Below, one piece after another: positions 23,662 to 36,272 of a stretch of DNA of 64,000 nucleotides. The stretch is taken from positions 62,001 through 126,000 of the forward strand of contig MBPM02000032.1 of NCBI GenBank assembly GCA_001695595.3. The letters run 5' to 3'. The stretch is from Plasmopara viticola (Eukaryota > Oomycota > Peronosporomycetes > Peronosporales > Peronosporaceae). Each line of letters begins with the position of its first letter. Within the stretch, counting starts at the first letter, position 1. The notes under the pieces were generated by a model, which saw nothing but the letters and a program-made list of their open reading frames with translations, was not told the origin of the DNA and did no database searches. Both the position numbers and the translations under genes were made by a program.

Positions 23662-24839
23662 GATCTTAAGCGCGACGTTGTCGGTGCAAACCCGGTATCG
23701 TCGAGAGCCCTATTTTGGCTCTGCTGACGAGGTCTTGGGTTTAGAGATGGGCGCTCAGCCGTACGGCCTCTTTTAAAGGCTAAACTTGCTCGACTTTTCA
23801 GCGCTTTTTGTGTAATCTACCAGAACTGATTGAAACCTCAAGAATAAAAACGAAATGATTACATTTTGTTTTACGGTCTATGTATAACTTGATTGAGTAG
23901 ATTTTTCAAAAGATCTTGAGTTTGCTAAATACGGCGCTTTAGGTTTTTAATGATATCGTGCACTAAATTTCTGGCACCTGAATTTTTATAGCCAGGGATC
24001 TCGTTTTGGACACGTTGGATTAGCTTCATCCGCTTCACCATTGATAATAACAATTCTTTTCGTAGCTTGTCGACCTCTGTGTAACGGCTTGTTACGAGCT
24101 CAGTGGTATTGAGTGAACGATTTTGTGGGTTAACGAATCTTTTGTTTTCTAATACAACCGAACTATACGAAACAGCTCAGCTATATATATATATAGATCA
24201 AGCAAAGCCAAGTGAGTAACTTATCTGGAATATATTCTCGGTTATTCAGGAGCGGGACAGAAACTGACAAAAAAAAATGCATGAGCACAAAGCCACAGAC
24301 CAACTGAAGGGCTTCCAGATATATGTATCACACTAGCGTAAAACCACAGTAACCAACCCTTAACGTTGACTTCATGCTGTGAGACAATCCTTTGTAATCT
24401 AGTACTTCCCACTATGTGGTTGGTACCAAAATTTCAAGGATGACTCGCTTTTTTGCGCTGCGCTCGCACATAATTTCACTATGTGACCACGATCCCCCTT
24501 CTTTTGATTTCTTGAACTCGACACGACGAGTGCTACTGTGTAACACAGTCGCGGAGAAAGCTGATTAATGTCGGCCGTTGGACGAGGCTGAGGCGTGGGT
24601 GAGGCGAAGTCGTAGAAAGAGGAAGAGTGCTTGCTGCTTGAAGCAGATTGAGAAGTGATATCAATCAAAGAGCTCCTACGACTTAAGCTTTGCTACAGCC
24701 TAAGTGGTGACTCTCAGCCATGTACTGCTAATATCTTAGTTTCTATCGTTCTTCTAATTCCATCTGGCTTTTTACGCCAATAAGTTCTCTTGGCTTTCAA
24801 TGATTATGAGACATTTGGAACTGCCTTATAATCGGAAAC
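23662..24839. other. Spacer with a TA microsatellite
   Basis: No gene is supported. It probably contains the 5' LTR/leader of the gypsy remnant, but I could not delimit it. A short (TA)n run lies at about 24181-24195. Confidence 0.4.
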
Positions 24840-25930
24840 TGTATAATCATGGACAGTATCAATGCATATGTATATTGGGAAAAATTTGGTAAGCATCAAT
24901 CGGATCGTAAAGAGCTTAGAGCACCGAATAAAAAAACGCAATGTTTAATAGGGGCACGAGAACACGGGTGGAAGTCTTGTAAGTATTTATCACGGACGAT
25001 TATACCGCGGTTCGACCATCTAATGCAATCAAAATGACCGCTCGCAATTTGGTCGAGTTCTATATGAGAACGAACGAAGAAAATAGGTTAAAAAAGGCAA
25101 GTATGTTGTTCCCCTCCATGTTCATTGGTGGGGTCTCACCCATTTTGTCTTTGTTAAAGAAAGCCACGCCGTTTTTGACATGCAGGTCAACGAATACGAG
25201 CAATGATAAGACTATGCCTATATTGCCTTTCTTGAATCTGACTCGTTGCATATGGTATTTAGCAAGTCTTGTGTCCCTACTTCAAGTGCCATTTGGTCAT
25301 CTATTTGGTCAAATCGATTAGATTTCCTCGCTTGATTTTGTAAGAAATCCTTACGTCTATACTGAGCGGATGCAATTGCATTTTTTGCCCTGTTGATCAC
25401 ATTAGGTCTGCTCTAGCTAAACTAAATAGCTGTTTCTTGATCGCTCGAGTCTTTCCTCACATACTTCAGAGCCAATTGGTTGTCTGGGTGCGAATAAATC
25501 TTTTCGAAGTCTTAGCCTAATCATATAGAAGGATAGAAGCTCGATTGCTACTTGTGGTGGCCCATGAATGTGGTACTCCCAGCAATATATTCGGACAGCC
25601 TCTGGAGAGAGACTCCGCAGATTTAACTCATTGGCAGAATTTCAGGTCCCCGTATGCTTTGCCACCCGTTTGTTGTCGGTTGGAGCATCATGTGTAGCAC
25701 ATTGAGCTTGCCTGGCTTAAATTCAGCTCCCATATAATTTCTGCGATGGACTATCTGATATCATGCCTGTTGAAAGTACTAAAGAACCTGTACAGCCTGT
25801 TCCCTTCATATCTGCTCTAACATTGAGCATAAAAATAAGATATTCGCTGTATTTGACACCGTCCACATGGAAGCGTGATTTAAGTTGAACAAAGAAGGCT
25901 TCCAGTCCGGAGGATGCACTGGAATGCATT
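24840..25930 (-). mobile_element. Decayed Ty1/copia retrotransposon fragment
   Basis: On the minus strand a Gag-like segment (25929 down to about 25560) is followed by a gag-pre-integrase motif. In one frame W-H-L-K-stop-G-H (near 25290) matches the copia W-H-L-x-x-G-H, and the adjoining frame gives T-Q-D-L-L-N-T-I-C. After it come a C-M-S-K-T-A-W-L-S segment and M-N-M-E-G-N with a following F-F-N-L-F-S-S-F-V-L (near 25060-25130), which resembles the integrase start of copia elements. Frameshifts and stops are frequent. No reverse transcriptase or LTR was found, so this is an internal fragment. Confidence 0.6.
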
Positions 25931-27640
25931 TTTCATGGTAAATAGTTTTTTGCGTGCTCCGCTCGGCATCCTAGAGCCTTATAAAATAACGAGTTGTGTC
26001 TACTAGCGAACAAAGCGTTTAACAACGCACTCAATACTCAAAAACTTTGTCTCACCCAGACAGAACTAGGATCCCGCGGTAAGCTTTCCTAGAAGCTATT
26101 AAAATTGTACTGGTGGTCGCCTTCATAGTATGATTCCCTTTCTCTTTTTACCAGAGATTTGCAAGGAGGGCACAGCCACCGTTGCTTGTGTAAAATCTGG
26201 TGATTCTTTATAAATCCCTTTGGAATCACGGGATAGGCCAAGCCGCGACAACTTTTCTATTATCACTAACAGTGGCTACTTGCAATGCTTAAATCTTTCT
26301 TACCGCGAGGGCATACTTTTCAGTGTTGTCGTATTGATGATTATCTCAATTATCTCCTTCTCTAGCTTCAAAACGGCCTTTTGAAGCCGAAAGGTCCATT
26401 TTAGAGTGGCTACGGACGTACAGACTGGCAAAGTTTGCTTGGGCGAAAGCCCGGACAATTAAAATTGCTGTTCTCACAGCATACAAATAGTAGTACAGAC
26501 CGCCGTAAGTACTATTGTTAGTTTCATAAATGATTCATTGTAGCATTTCTGGGAAGGGTGGCAAAATGCATGATTTGCTAGCAAAAGCGTTGCTTATTAT
26601 TGTTTAATTGTAAAATGGAACACTTCGTTGTGTCTTAGCGCCTAAGTAACACCCAGGCAGGCGAACTTGATCATTGCCGCTTGCGTTACCATATTGACCT
26701 TCTTGAGACTTTAATTCTTATTATGTTCTTCACAGCAACTGATGTGCTTCTCGAGACTAAAAGTCTACTATGGGCCCGTTAAACCTAACTCGGCAAAAAA
26801 TTGTGCGTGTGAGATTAATATTGCAACGGCTTTCAGAAAATTCAAGTTGACATTGGCGACACGTGCGACGTGGTAAGAACGCCACTTTGCACAGCAAATG
26901 TGCCCAATCCCGGGATAGCGTATGCAATCGACTCAACTTTGCCTTGTCTACGTTGTTTTAGCCCTCGTCTTTACCTTACTAAATACTAGATAGATTCATT
27001 AGTAACTTGCAATGGAAAATCCCACACACTTTGCTCCTTTAGAGGATGTTGCCTCCCAGAAACGTCTCTTTTCACAACTGGACGCTCTTGCCACAATCTA
27101 TTTTTTTCGTGTCTCCAGCCACTCTCTTTAACACATTGTAGTAAAGCTTCAGCTTTTGTCATTTAAAACTGGCACGATTGACCATCAGGTGTCCCAGCTT
27201 TTTTTTCACCTGACGATAGCAACTACGCCATTCGAAAAGTGGCGCGCCTTCTGGCTCTCCTTGCCATTCCGAGCAGTGAACCATGGCAATTATGTTTGCA
27301 ACTTTTAAATTTACTAACGCCATTTCCAGCAACAGTGTCGTGGTGGGTAAACAAACATCCAGCCGGTCATTGCGTGCGACTATTTTGCACTCTACATTGG
27401 AGGGATCGGGTAACTGGTCCTCTCTCTGCCTCCACGTTTTGCTATGACTACCGTACCCGTGCACTTGCCAATTTCTTCAGGCCGCAACAGGTGCGTTTTC
27501 AAAGTGGCAATGCGTGCAACATTTTGTGGCCCATGCAATTGACCACTCTATGCAACTGGGCAATTGCCACTGCTAACCACAATTTTGTTTACTGTTCGTA
27601 GGTTTGCAATTGTGCATGTTAAGTCTTCAATCCGGCAATA
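25931..27640. other. 1.7 kb spacer upstream of the spliced membrane protein
   Basis: No gene is supported. Frames at 27159-27464 and 27239-27601 overlap each other on opposite strands and show no domains. The last few hundred bases are expected to hold the promoter of the gene starting at 27641. Confidence 0.45.
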
Positions 27641-29911
27641 ATGGAAGAGCGCACAAGTTCCTTCGTGGAGCTCAAGAGCAATACGCCCAAGAGTCGAGGA
27701 AGTTGTCGTCCATCGGATAGTTCCATTGCTCGCAGTCGACAGAGCATCAGTACGAGCCAGAGCCAACGATACGTTCACTACCGTGTGCACTCGCACAGTA
27801 ATAAACCGTATTCGGACGTCGATGCAAATGAAACTATTTTGCGTGCAAATGCGCCACCTAACTACACTGGCGGCTTTAATGGTAAAGTTGCCAGTGCTTG
27901 CTAATGTCACATATTTCCCTTTTTATCTAATCGCCTACGTATTGTAGACATTATGAAGGAAATCAAGGCGAAAAAGTATTATACGCAACAATTTCAGCGT
28001 ATTCAGCAACAGACGAAAATGGGACGGTCCCTTTATTTTTCCAACGTGGCCCCGACGTTCTATGAAGACAACTACCTTGCGATTGTCCAGGAGACGTCCG
28101 TGAACCGAGTGCGTCTATGTTTCCTGATCGGTTTCGTGGGTCTCGCGTTGCTCTACGTGAATGAGTGGCAATCGAACAAATGGGTACCATCGGACGCAAT
28201 TGGGCGCTCGAAACAAGATGAAAGGACCATTATGGCCTTAACATTTGGGATCATGTTGCCCACGGTTTTGCTGGGGTTGCTGGCCACATTCACAACGATT
28301 GGTAGAAAATACTTGGAAAACGTCACGGTCGCAGTGTTTGTCGTTGTCGCAGCCATGATGATTGCCAAGAAACCTGTGGAAAAAGTTCGTGGCCCTGTCA
28401 TTCCGCTGCTTATTCTCCTCATCCCAATCTTTGGCATCACGCGCATGCGATACGTGAAATCGTGTTGCATTGGGTGGGGCATTTTCTTTAGCTATCTCAT
28501 CGTGATGATGAGTGTCCGCATGTTGTTGCCCCACCCGTCGCTTTTTGACTCCTTTACCGACATCTCGTACCAAGCCATCAATTATGGGATCACAGCGATT
28601 GGGGGTATGGTGTCGCAATATCGCCAAGAGTTGTTGCGTCGACGCAACTTTTGTTTGCAATTGCCCTTTTCGGGGACCATGACTGCCGACGCGGTCGAAG
28701 AGCTCAAGACGGAGAAATTCAGTAAAAAGTCCCTCATGCATCGATTGTCGCTCAAGTTTCGGCATCCAGAGGTGGAAGAGTGTTTCTATCGCTATTGGTA
28801 CCTCATTGACCCGTTTCCGTACGAAAATCCGAATTCAGGGTCATTGCATCAAGGGGTCTTTCGTACCATTCGGTTTGCCATCTGGACACTTTTGCTCAAC
28901 CAATTGGTGCTCTTGCTCCAAGACATTAAATTCCTCCAAGTCAACAAAGATGCCCTTGTCGATGACCAAGACTTGACGTATGCCCTCGTGTCACGTTTCG
29001 GCATTACGGTGCCTCTGTACGTTTCAGCGGCTTTGTTCATGTATTTCTTGGGCAAAGCCTTTTACGCGCGATGGGTGAAAGCGGCAGAAGACGCCAAAAA
29101 TGCGGCACTGACGAGGGACTCGATGGTTACGATTAGTGTAAACCACAAGGGCCGCGGCTCGCATGAAGTCGACCACTCGACGTTGCACATGAAACAAGTT
29201 GTCGAAGCAGCTGAGATTGAGTATACCACGAGAGATCGCGTCTTGGACGTGCTCATTAACAAAGGAGGGTACGTGCGGTCCACGCAAATCTTTTCGTCCA
29301 TTGTCATTGCGTGTCATGTCTGTTGCATGGGCATTTTACTCTTGGCCGTGTCCACTGGTCCAAAAGTTGCAGCGTACGAAAAAGCCCACAATTCGTTGCC
29401 TGGACAACCTAAACCCGTGTACTTTATGGGATTTCTCAACGCCGTCTTGTTTGCCCATCGTTCCGGGTTTCGCGTACGCTTCATCTACGCCACGTCCACC
29501 ACGTTCATTGTGGCAGCGGGCATTGTCATTGCGGCCAGTATCCTCTCACCGCCGTATTATCTACAGTATGCTGGTTGCGTCTCGGTGATCTTTCTACTCG
29601 GCATGATGATTTCGTACGAAGAAGAGAGTCTCCGTCGGACATTTTTCGTCCTCAAGTCGATCCGTAGTTTGGAATTCGAAGAGTGGTTTGGGGTTGTGTT
29701 GCGAATCCAGGGGTGGGTCAAAGAATGTTTCTGCAAAAAGTTGCAAGACGTGCGGTCCAAGGGAAGCACTGACAACGCACCCACACGTGAGCCCGTCGTC
29801 CCGCTTATGAACACGTCGTTGCAAATGGCTTATGCCTCGAAGCTCGGGATGTACTCGCAACTATTTAACCTTCTCATTGCCGTGGCTGACGTGATCACTA
29901 GCAGTCTGTAG
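27641..29911 (+). CDS. Large multi-pass membrane protein with duplicated helix module, one intron
   Basis: I read this as a two-exon gene: exon 1 27641-27881, intron 27882-27947 (66 nt, GTAAAG ... TTGTAG with TCTAAT as possible branch site), exon 2 27948-29911. Joining keeps the frame and gives 734 residues. Without the intron exon 1 stops after 87 codons, while exon 2 alone would start at ATG 27953. The N-terminus is Ser/Arg-rich and soluble. Then two related blocks of about six hydrophobic helices follow. Each ends with a similar juxtamembrane pattern: S-Q-Y-R-Q-E-L-L-R-R-R-N-F in the first, S-Y-E-E-E-S-L-R-R-T-F-F in the second. Such helix bundles precede cyclase or kinase domains in some protists, but no catalytic domain is present here. 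I cannot assign a function. It is convergent with the FYVE/START gene. Confidence 0.82.
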
Positions 29912-30026
29912 AGTGGGAGGGAGGGATGGGTTGAGGATAGGTGCAGTTTAAAAACGCAAAAAATGTCAAGTGTGTGTGGGGGTGTGTGTGTCTAGTATTG
30001 TAATAACTGGGTCTCGCCTTGCACGG

Positions 30027-31502
30027 TCAATCGAGTTCATCGACATTAAAAAAGGTCTGCGAGTACCGCGAGTAATCGTCGGACGCGTACTCTCGCGCGA
30101 CGTCCCGACCCACGTAATCGCTTTTCGGGGGCGGACACGAATGGCCGGGTTGAAACCCGGGCTGGGTCGAGTCACTCGTGCTCGTGGTCCCCGTCCGCTC
30201 GTGTGGGTTCAAGTGGCCCGACTGGTGCAAAATGTCGGCAAAGTACTCGAGTTCGTCCCGATTCCATTGGCATTCCCGTGTACTGGCCAAGCTCGCTCGT
30301 TCGACAAACGTCGCCAAACCGTCCAATTTCTGCGACCCCTCCATGGACACGGAGCGCCACGCGTCCGTCCGGTCCGAGAGCGACGAATTGTGCAACTCGT
30401 GCGACCGTGGCGTCGAGACCGAGTCCGACTGCTGCAAGTCCGAGTTACTGCTCATAGACTCGTTGAGACTGCAAATGTAAAACGTCGACGTCGTGGGCCG
30501 CGTCACGTCCGACACGCACTGGGAACAGAAAATCTCCTTGATGGGTTTTTGCGTCCGCAACTCGAGCCGAAACACGGTACACCACTCGCGGCACTTGCGA
30601 CACGTGTTGCGGCGACAGCCCATGCAGAGTTTAAACGACTTGGTCAAGAGACTCGTGGGTTTCATACACACGTCGCACGACGACGTGGTGGACGGGATCC
30701 GGTTGGCACTGCTGGCAATGCGCGCCGAGTACGCTTTGGCCCGCGCGACGACGAGAAAGTTGCCGACCGCCAACATGCGCTCGGCCGTAATGAATTCACT
30801 AAGACTGCGGGGCAACGTCCCGCCCATGGAGGAACTTCCGATAATAAAGCACCCGACCCACTCGTCTTGCACTTGTCGAAAGAGGTAGCACATGGAAATG
30901 AAACTGCGTTCGAGGTGCTGGTGGCAATTTGCCGGCACTTCTTCCACCTCGATCGAATTCATGACGCAGTAGACAAAATACCGTCCCCGCCGGTCGACAA
31001 TGCGCCCAATGCGATTGTAAAAGAGCAAGTCGCGGTCGTAAATCAACGAGGCCGAGATCGGCGTCTTGAGCGCCAACCACTTGACGCCCGAGAAGATGAC
31101 GCTACTGTTGAACGCGTGCTTTTCAAACACGTGCAAGACTTGAGCGTCGAGGAATTTATCCATCAAGACCTTGAGGCCAATGCGCATGTTTTCCGTATCG
31201 TCGAAATACGAGCCACTAATCATGTCTTCGACCGTGCCCGGCATGACGCCACTGCAGAGGTAATTGCGACTCTCCTGACTCTTGGCTTTCCCGCGCTCGC
31301 GGTACACATTCAAAGACTTTTTGCGCTTGACGAGGCGCCACTGTTGCGCCGTCTTGTTGTGTCTCTTGTGCGCGTGGAACTGGTCGTACACGTCGAGCGC
31401 GCGGTCCACGAGGTCGTTGCTCGCCGCCTCGAGCCGCCGTCTGCGGTCCGTGTCAAAGTGCAACGGCGGGACCCCCCCCCGGGAGTGCAGGAGGTCCGTC
31501 AT
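30027..31502 (-). CDS. START-like protein with FYVE-related zinc finger
   Basis: The frame encodes 491 residues from the ATG at 31502. The frame is open up to an ATG at 31700, but the extra 66 residues are Arg-rich and unlike the family, which usually begins just before an N-terminal helix such as the one here. A START-like lipid-binding region spans roughly residues 70-265. A cysteine cluster follows at ~275-333 (C-D-V-C, C-M-G-C, C-R-K-C, C-S-Q-C), the zinc-ligand layout of FYVE/FYVE-related domains. The tail is Ser/Thr-rich and disordered. FYVE/START proteins are a large oomycete family thought to bind phosphoinositides and lipids on endosomes. The finger lacks the classical R-H-H-C-R pocket (R-R-N-T-C-R instead), so PI3P binding is doubtful. 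It ends 115 bases from the convergent membrane-protein gene. Confidence 0.87.
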   Translation of the reverse strand: MTDLLHSRGGVPPLHFDTDRRRRLEAASNDLVDRALDVYDQFHAHKRHNKTAQQWRLVKRKKSLNVYRERGKAKSQESRNYLCSGVMPGTVEDMISGSYFDDTENMRIGLKVLMDKFLDAQVLHVFEKHAFNSSVIFSGVKWLALKTPISASLIYDRDLLFYNRIGRIVDRRGRYFVYCVMNSIEVEEVPANCHQHLERSFISMCYLFRQVQDEWVGCFIIGSSSMGGTLPRSLSEFITAERMLAVGNFLVVARAKAYSARIASSANRIPSTTSSCDVCMKPTSLLTKSFKLCMGCRRNTCRKCREWCTVFRLELRTQKPIKEIFCSQCVSDVTRPTTSTFYICSLNESMSSNSDLQQSDSVSTPRSHELHNSSLSDRTDAWRSVSMEGSQKLDGLATFVERASLASTRECQWNRDELEYFADILHQSGHLNPHERTGTTSTSDSTQPGFQPGHSCPPPKSDYVGRDVAREYASDDYSRYSQTFFNVDELD

Positions 31503-34500
31503 GGCGACACGAAGGCAAAGTGGCAGCGTGGGGCGCAAGGAGCGCAAGCCCTCCTGTCTCTTTCTCGGGCGACGTGACGATGTGATAGGCGCAGCGTGCC
31601 GTGAGCAGTCACGGCGTCGAAAGGACCGGGCCAATCGGCGACGACGGGACAATTGACCCGGACACGACCTACGGTACGACGTCATTGGATCAAGGCTCAT
31701 GTACCAGTCGTGTGGTAGGCAGTCAATGGGTGGATGGCCGGAAGCAGGGAAAAGGACGGACTAGCACTACTCAGAGGGATGGCAACGCAATGGTGGTCGT
31801 GGCAACACGTAGTTGCGTTGGTCGAGCGCAAGGTACGCTTGACGACTGCCGCGGCGCCTTTTTGTGTCCATTCCGGCTTGTATATCTCCATGTTATGGTC
31901 GATGACGACTCCAGTTTACGGTAGAAATGCTGATTGTTAAGGCGGAGCCCGTAGTGAGATTTTGATAGGTCCGCAGTGATGCGAGAAAAAAGGTCAGTCC
32001 TTGGGTGCGTTACGTGAGCATGTTTCTTTTTCTACGTGTTCAGAGGAAAGTGATATGAGTAAACACACGCGGGCTTATTCAATTGATCGCTTGCGTGCAT
32101 TGCATTGCCTAATAACATTGAGCTACGGATAGAGAGAAGCATATAGTGCACCTTTGACTTATTTCACACGTGTTTGGCAAATCGGACTTGTTATTCACGC
32201 AAAGAAGCCATTTACTTCTTGAGAATTAGAGGCGGCACGACAGGAACGTCAGGTACTCTTTTCAACCTCTGACGAACTGCTGTGTCTATACCTTTGGAAA
32301 GAGGCAGATGGTGTACGCAGTTTGAATTGCATCCTGACTGCAACAAAAGTCACTCTTGCCACAAATGCTCATCACGCTCGTTACGAGTGTTGGGCACACC
32401 ATCACAATGAGCTTATAATTTCGAGCTTCGGGTTTTTGATGTTCAGTTAATCGAACTCCTTTGATAGTGCGCTTTCAATTGAAATACATCCACCTTGAGT
32501 TGAGCATTCACTGATCCTGACTTTGTCAATCACAAGTCTGTGCGTGACATCCAGATATTGCTTTTGATCGCGTCCCCGTTCTCTTCCGACAAATCTATGT
32601 TGGATACTTTTGGTGACTCTTTAAGAAGACCTATGTAATCTGTTTTTGCCCACTGTCGTTTGCGGATCTGTGCTACAAGCTTTTAAAACTTTGCTACCCA
32701 CAGAAAGTGGCCATGTGCTACACAGGCGCGAAGCACTGTTCCTTACACTTCATGCACTGTCATAAACGTTGACACTATCGGAACTCAGCTGTCCGCTAAC
32801 GATGTCTCAGCGACGATATTGCCGTTGACTTCAAAGATGTTGGTACTTTCGATACCTTCCTTATTAATCTTAGACGTATCCTTGTCCAGGAGTCTCGCGC
32901 ACAACAAGGGTGATTCAAGGATCGTACTTTTTAGCCAAAGCATATCCAGGGTCAATCATACTTGTCCATGTCAAAATCGAGGGATGATCTTGCTTCATTG
33001 GTCAAAGGGTGGAGCTTAACGCTTACCGCAAACAGCGTTGCTCTCACGAATTCTTCATGTGCTACAGTGATAAAAAAAATCAGGTTAAGTGGTGGTTTTA
33101 TGGGTGACTTTCAAATTTACAATGGCCTTTCATTTACATTTACGGACACCAAATTGGTAAGTTCTGATTCTATCTTCCAAAAGTGGTAAACGAACAGAAG
33201 CCTCTGCTGTTGGGGCTATAAATTCTGCGTTGCCTGAGCCTCAAGCGTAATCTTCGTTCGTTGAGCTTAATGCAAAAAGGTAGATCCATCATTCTTCAAA
33301 TCTCTGTAGAAATCTAGGTCGATAACCTAGGTAAGATTGACTACAAAGGTTGCTGGGTCACTCAGACCCGGTAAAGAGAAGGCTTGCAGGAATATATAGA
33401 ATCTGGTGAATGACTGTTGACTATCCTCAGTCTTAAAATTTTTTTTACTTGTACAACAGATCGAAGTTCAAGGCCGATGCAAATTGTGTAGTGTAGGTTA
33501 AAACTGTGTCCATTTCAAAGCGTGCAAGCCGTATATACCGATAGAATGCCTGTCGAGGAGCCACAAATTTCAAAATTTTTTTTAGCAGAGCCGATATTCT
33601 CATTTTTTTTTGACGGGCCTTCACATCAAATATGCGTCATAAAATAAGCTAAGTATGCAAGAAAATTTTTAAATATAACCTTATTAATTACAAAAAAAAC
33701 AGAGGAACACGAGAGAGTGGCTAGATAGAGTCAGTAGAGTCGGACGATGTAATTAATTGAAACTGATGCCTTTCTCATTTTAAGATAGAAACGCTCGCGG
33801 CAAAGCGCGAATGTGCTTTTTTGCTCGCTGATACTTTCAATATCATCGCAGTAGACAAAATTTGCAACCGCAAGAGGGGCTGTTTCCCGCCCCCCACTCC
33901 TATTTGGTGTATGGCCTATACATACAAATAAATACGATCAACAGCGTTAGAATAGTGCAGATGCGAAATGATTCTAATTTTATAGTGGCTACCCTACTTT
34001 TAGGAGTAGTGGCTCACTGACTAATCTCATTTGAAAAGGCGCTTTTGCAATCAAATTGGGCGGTGAAAAGATGTATTAGACGCACGACGCGTGGGCGAGG
34101 CTATCGCGTTACGCTTCTGATTGGGTCAGTGGTCAAGAGAAAAAAATGAGTAACTAACAACAAACACTAGTTGATACCCGATGCCATATAGTAGCTGAAG
34201 AACTTTTTTAATTTGGTAATATAGGCACTCATAGACTCGATGAAATTCGTGAGCCTTGCGCCATGGCTTGCAGTGCATAACACGTAGCAGCAGATCGAGC
34301 GAAAATTTTAAATTGTATAAACATTAAAGGCATTAGCACAAGGCTGAAAAAAAATAGTGGTCTATTTTGCTTGCAAGGGAGGAATGGGTTGATTTATCAA
34401 CGGTGCTATTTGGTACCCAAACAGTCGTCTTGACCGACAGGCCAAGAGGACCGAAAATTTTATATAGTTGACGACGCTCACGAAGGTAAAAAAAAAGAAT

Positions 34501-35036
34501 ATGAGTGCAAGATTAACTGCTTAATTATTACTAAGGTCAAGCTGGCAATGGAAATGAAGAAGACGATGCAGATGAAGAGATTGTTATATCATCATAAATC
34601 GTACTACAAAGCACAAAATATAGTGAGGACAAATGCATGGTATGAGAGGTTTACTTATGGCGAGGAGTTTCGAGCCGTCACCAAGACACTTGCGAAAGTT
34701 TGTGGCTTTTCTCTCAACAATTAAAACAAAAAAAAGTGCATGAGCAACATTTGAGAGAGGCCTTTGAGTTTATATCATTGCGGCGTGACAAATGTCGCCC
34801 AGCAAAGTCTGATGTACAAGAGAAAAAGTCAGTCCGGATACCACTCGGTATAATAGTTGCTGCCGAGCGCACGTTGCTTACCCTCTACCACGCTAACTGT
34901 CCAAGATAGTTTTTAACGCATACTAAGTGCAAAGATTTCTTCACTCGAGTTTGGTGTTAATATCACTGATGTAAGCGCAGACGGGGACATTTAGTAATCA
35001 TGAGTACATTTGTGAAGTCTTAAGGACCAGTTGACG
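31503..35036. other. Promoter side of the FYVE/START gene and AT-rich desert
   Basis: The first 200-400 bases are GC-rich and should include the FYVE/START promoter. The remainder is AT-rich with many homopolymer runs. Frames such as 32819-33019, 32962-33189 and 34700-34909 show no recognisable domains. Confidence 0.45.
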
Positions 35037-35118
35037 ATGACAAAATCTCAGGGCTGCGAAATTGCAAGGCATGACGTGATACATGCCTTGCAATTTCGCA
35101 GCCCTAAGATTTTGTCAT
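35037..35118. repeat. Near-perfect 37-bp inverted repeat (hairpin)
   Basis: The left arm 35037-35073 and right arm 35082-35118 are reverse complements with a single mismatch in 37 positions, separated by an 8-nt loop (ACGTGATA). Transcription of either strand would give a long hairpin. It lies in otherwise decayed, low-complexity DNA, so the near identity suggests a recent origin. An 86-codon frame (35031-35291) crosses it but shows no known domain. Confidence 0.92.
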
Positions 35119-36272
35119 TTCTCGAAGGAGAGACCAGTGGCAATAGATTACCGGCTGACTCGTTTATGACTATGGAAATTAACTTAAAGGCATTCGACTT
35201 TACATCACTTTTAAATATGCGGTTTGAAAAGAATGGAGGAATTCTTAAACCTAGAGATTCCATTGAATTTTTTTCTTTCGTAAATAGTTAATTGCCAAAT
35301 GTGGTATCACGAGACTCGCTTATGGCGTTGCAACCTGATAGAGGTAGGCGTCGCAATTCTAACGTGGTATTAGAAGCTAATTCTTGCGTGACACGGCAGC
35401 CGCTTTAACTAAAGAAACAGTGTCGCGTCATCATCTATTATTTGTGCAATCCACAAGGTGAGAATGGTTCAGATTGTATATCATTCACTTCACGCCGACA
35501 ATTTGTGTCAAAAAGCCAATGACGAGTGGCGCATCATACACGCTGTATAAATTTAATGCGGTCTTCATCGCTTCACGGTCATCATCGCTTCACGGATACC
35601 AGTATATGTTGCAAAAAGACGTGGCGAGATGTGACCGTATAGCAAACTCAACATAATTGATGGGCACTATCACCTCCTCATGCGAGAGAATGATGTGCGG
35701 TCACCACTCCGAGCACTATGCTATAGGAATGCTCAACCAGCACTTGAGCGCACCTGTAACATTTAATGGTCGTGTGATGAGTTGTTTGGCCACGTCAAGT
35801 CGTATGCATTAGCACACTTCAATTTCATAACATATTTAGAGCATTGACTGCATTGCAAAACAACTTTGAGTTATCCGAGAAATGGCCTGATAATGTCTTA
35901 GCAGGCAATATTTGACGACAATCATCCTGTGAGCTTTAAAACAATTACGGCATTTAAACAGAAATCGCACTTGGATTTTGTAAGCTTAAGTGGCTCGGCC
36001 TTAACCATTTCTACCACAAGTATAGTTCGAATGACGCAGGAGTAGCTAGACCTTTGAATTATCACCTTCTTGGAAGAGAAGATGGACGACGAGTTCAACG
36101 TCAATTGCTTGCAGAAAGAAAGGTGGGCTAGCGACAAGAAAGCCGTCATCGCCATCAAGTAAATTGCATTCCGTCAGTCAACATGCGTTCGCGTTAGCAC
36201 AAGTTGGGGCACATTTCGGATTTTGATGTGCAAATGTGCAGAAACAGGGTGTGCGTTGTGTAACAATTTAAA

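Noticed and set aside
29970..31577. 535-codon plus-strand frame
   Set aside because: It is antisense to the FYVE/START gene, Arg/Val-rich as expected for a shadow frame of a GC-rich gene.
31503..31700. N-terminal extension of the FYVE/START protein from ATG 31700
   Set aside because: Arg-rich, low-complexity, unlike the family's N-terminus; the ATG at 31502 gives the expected start. Not fully excluded.
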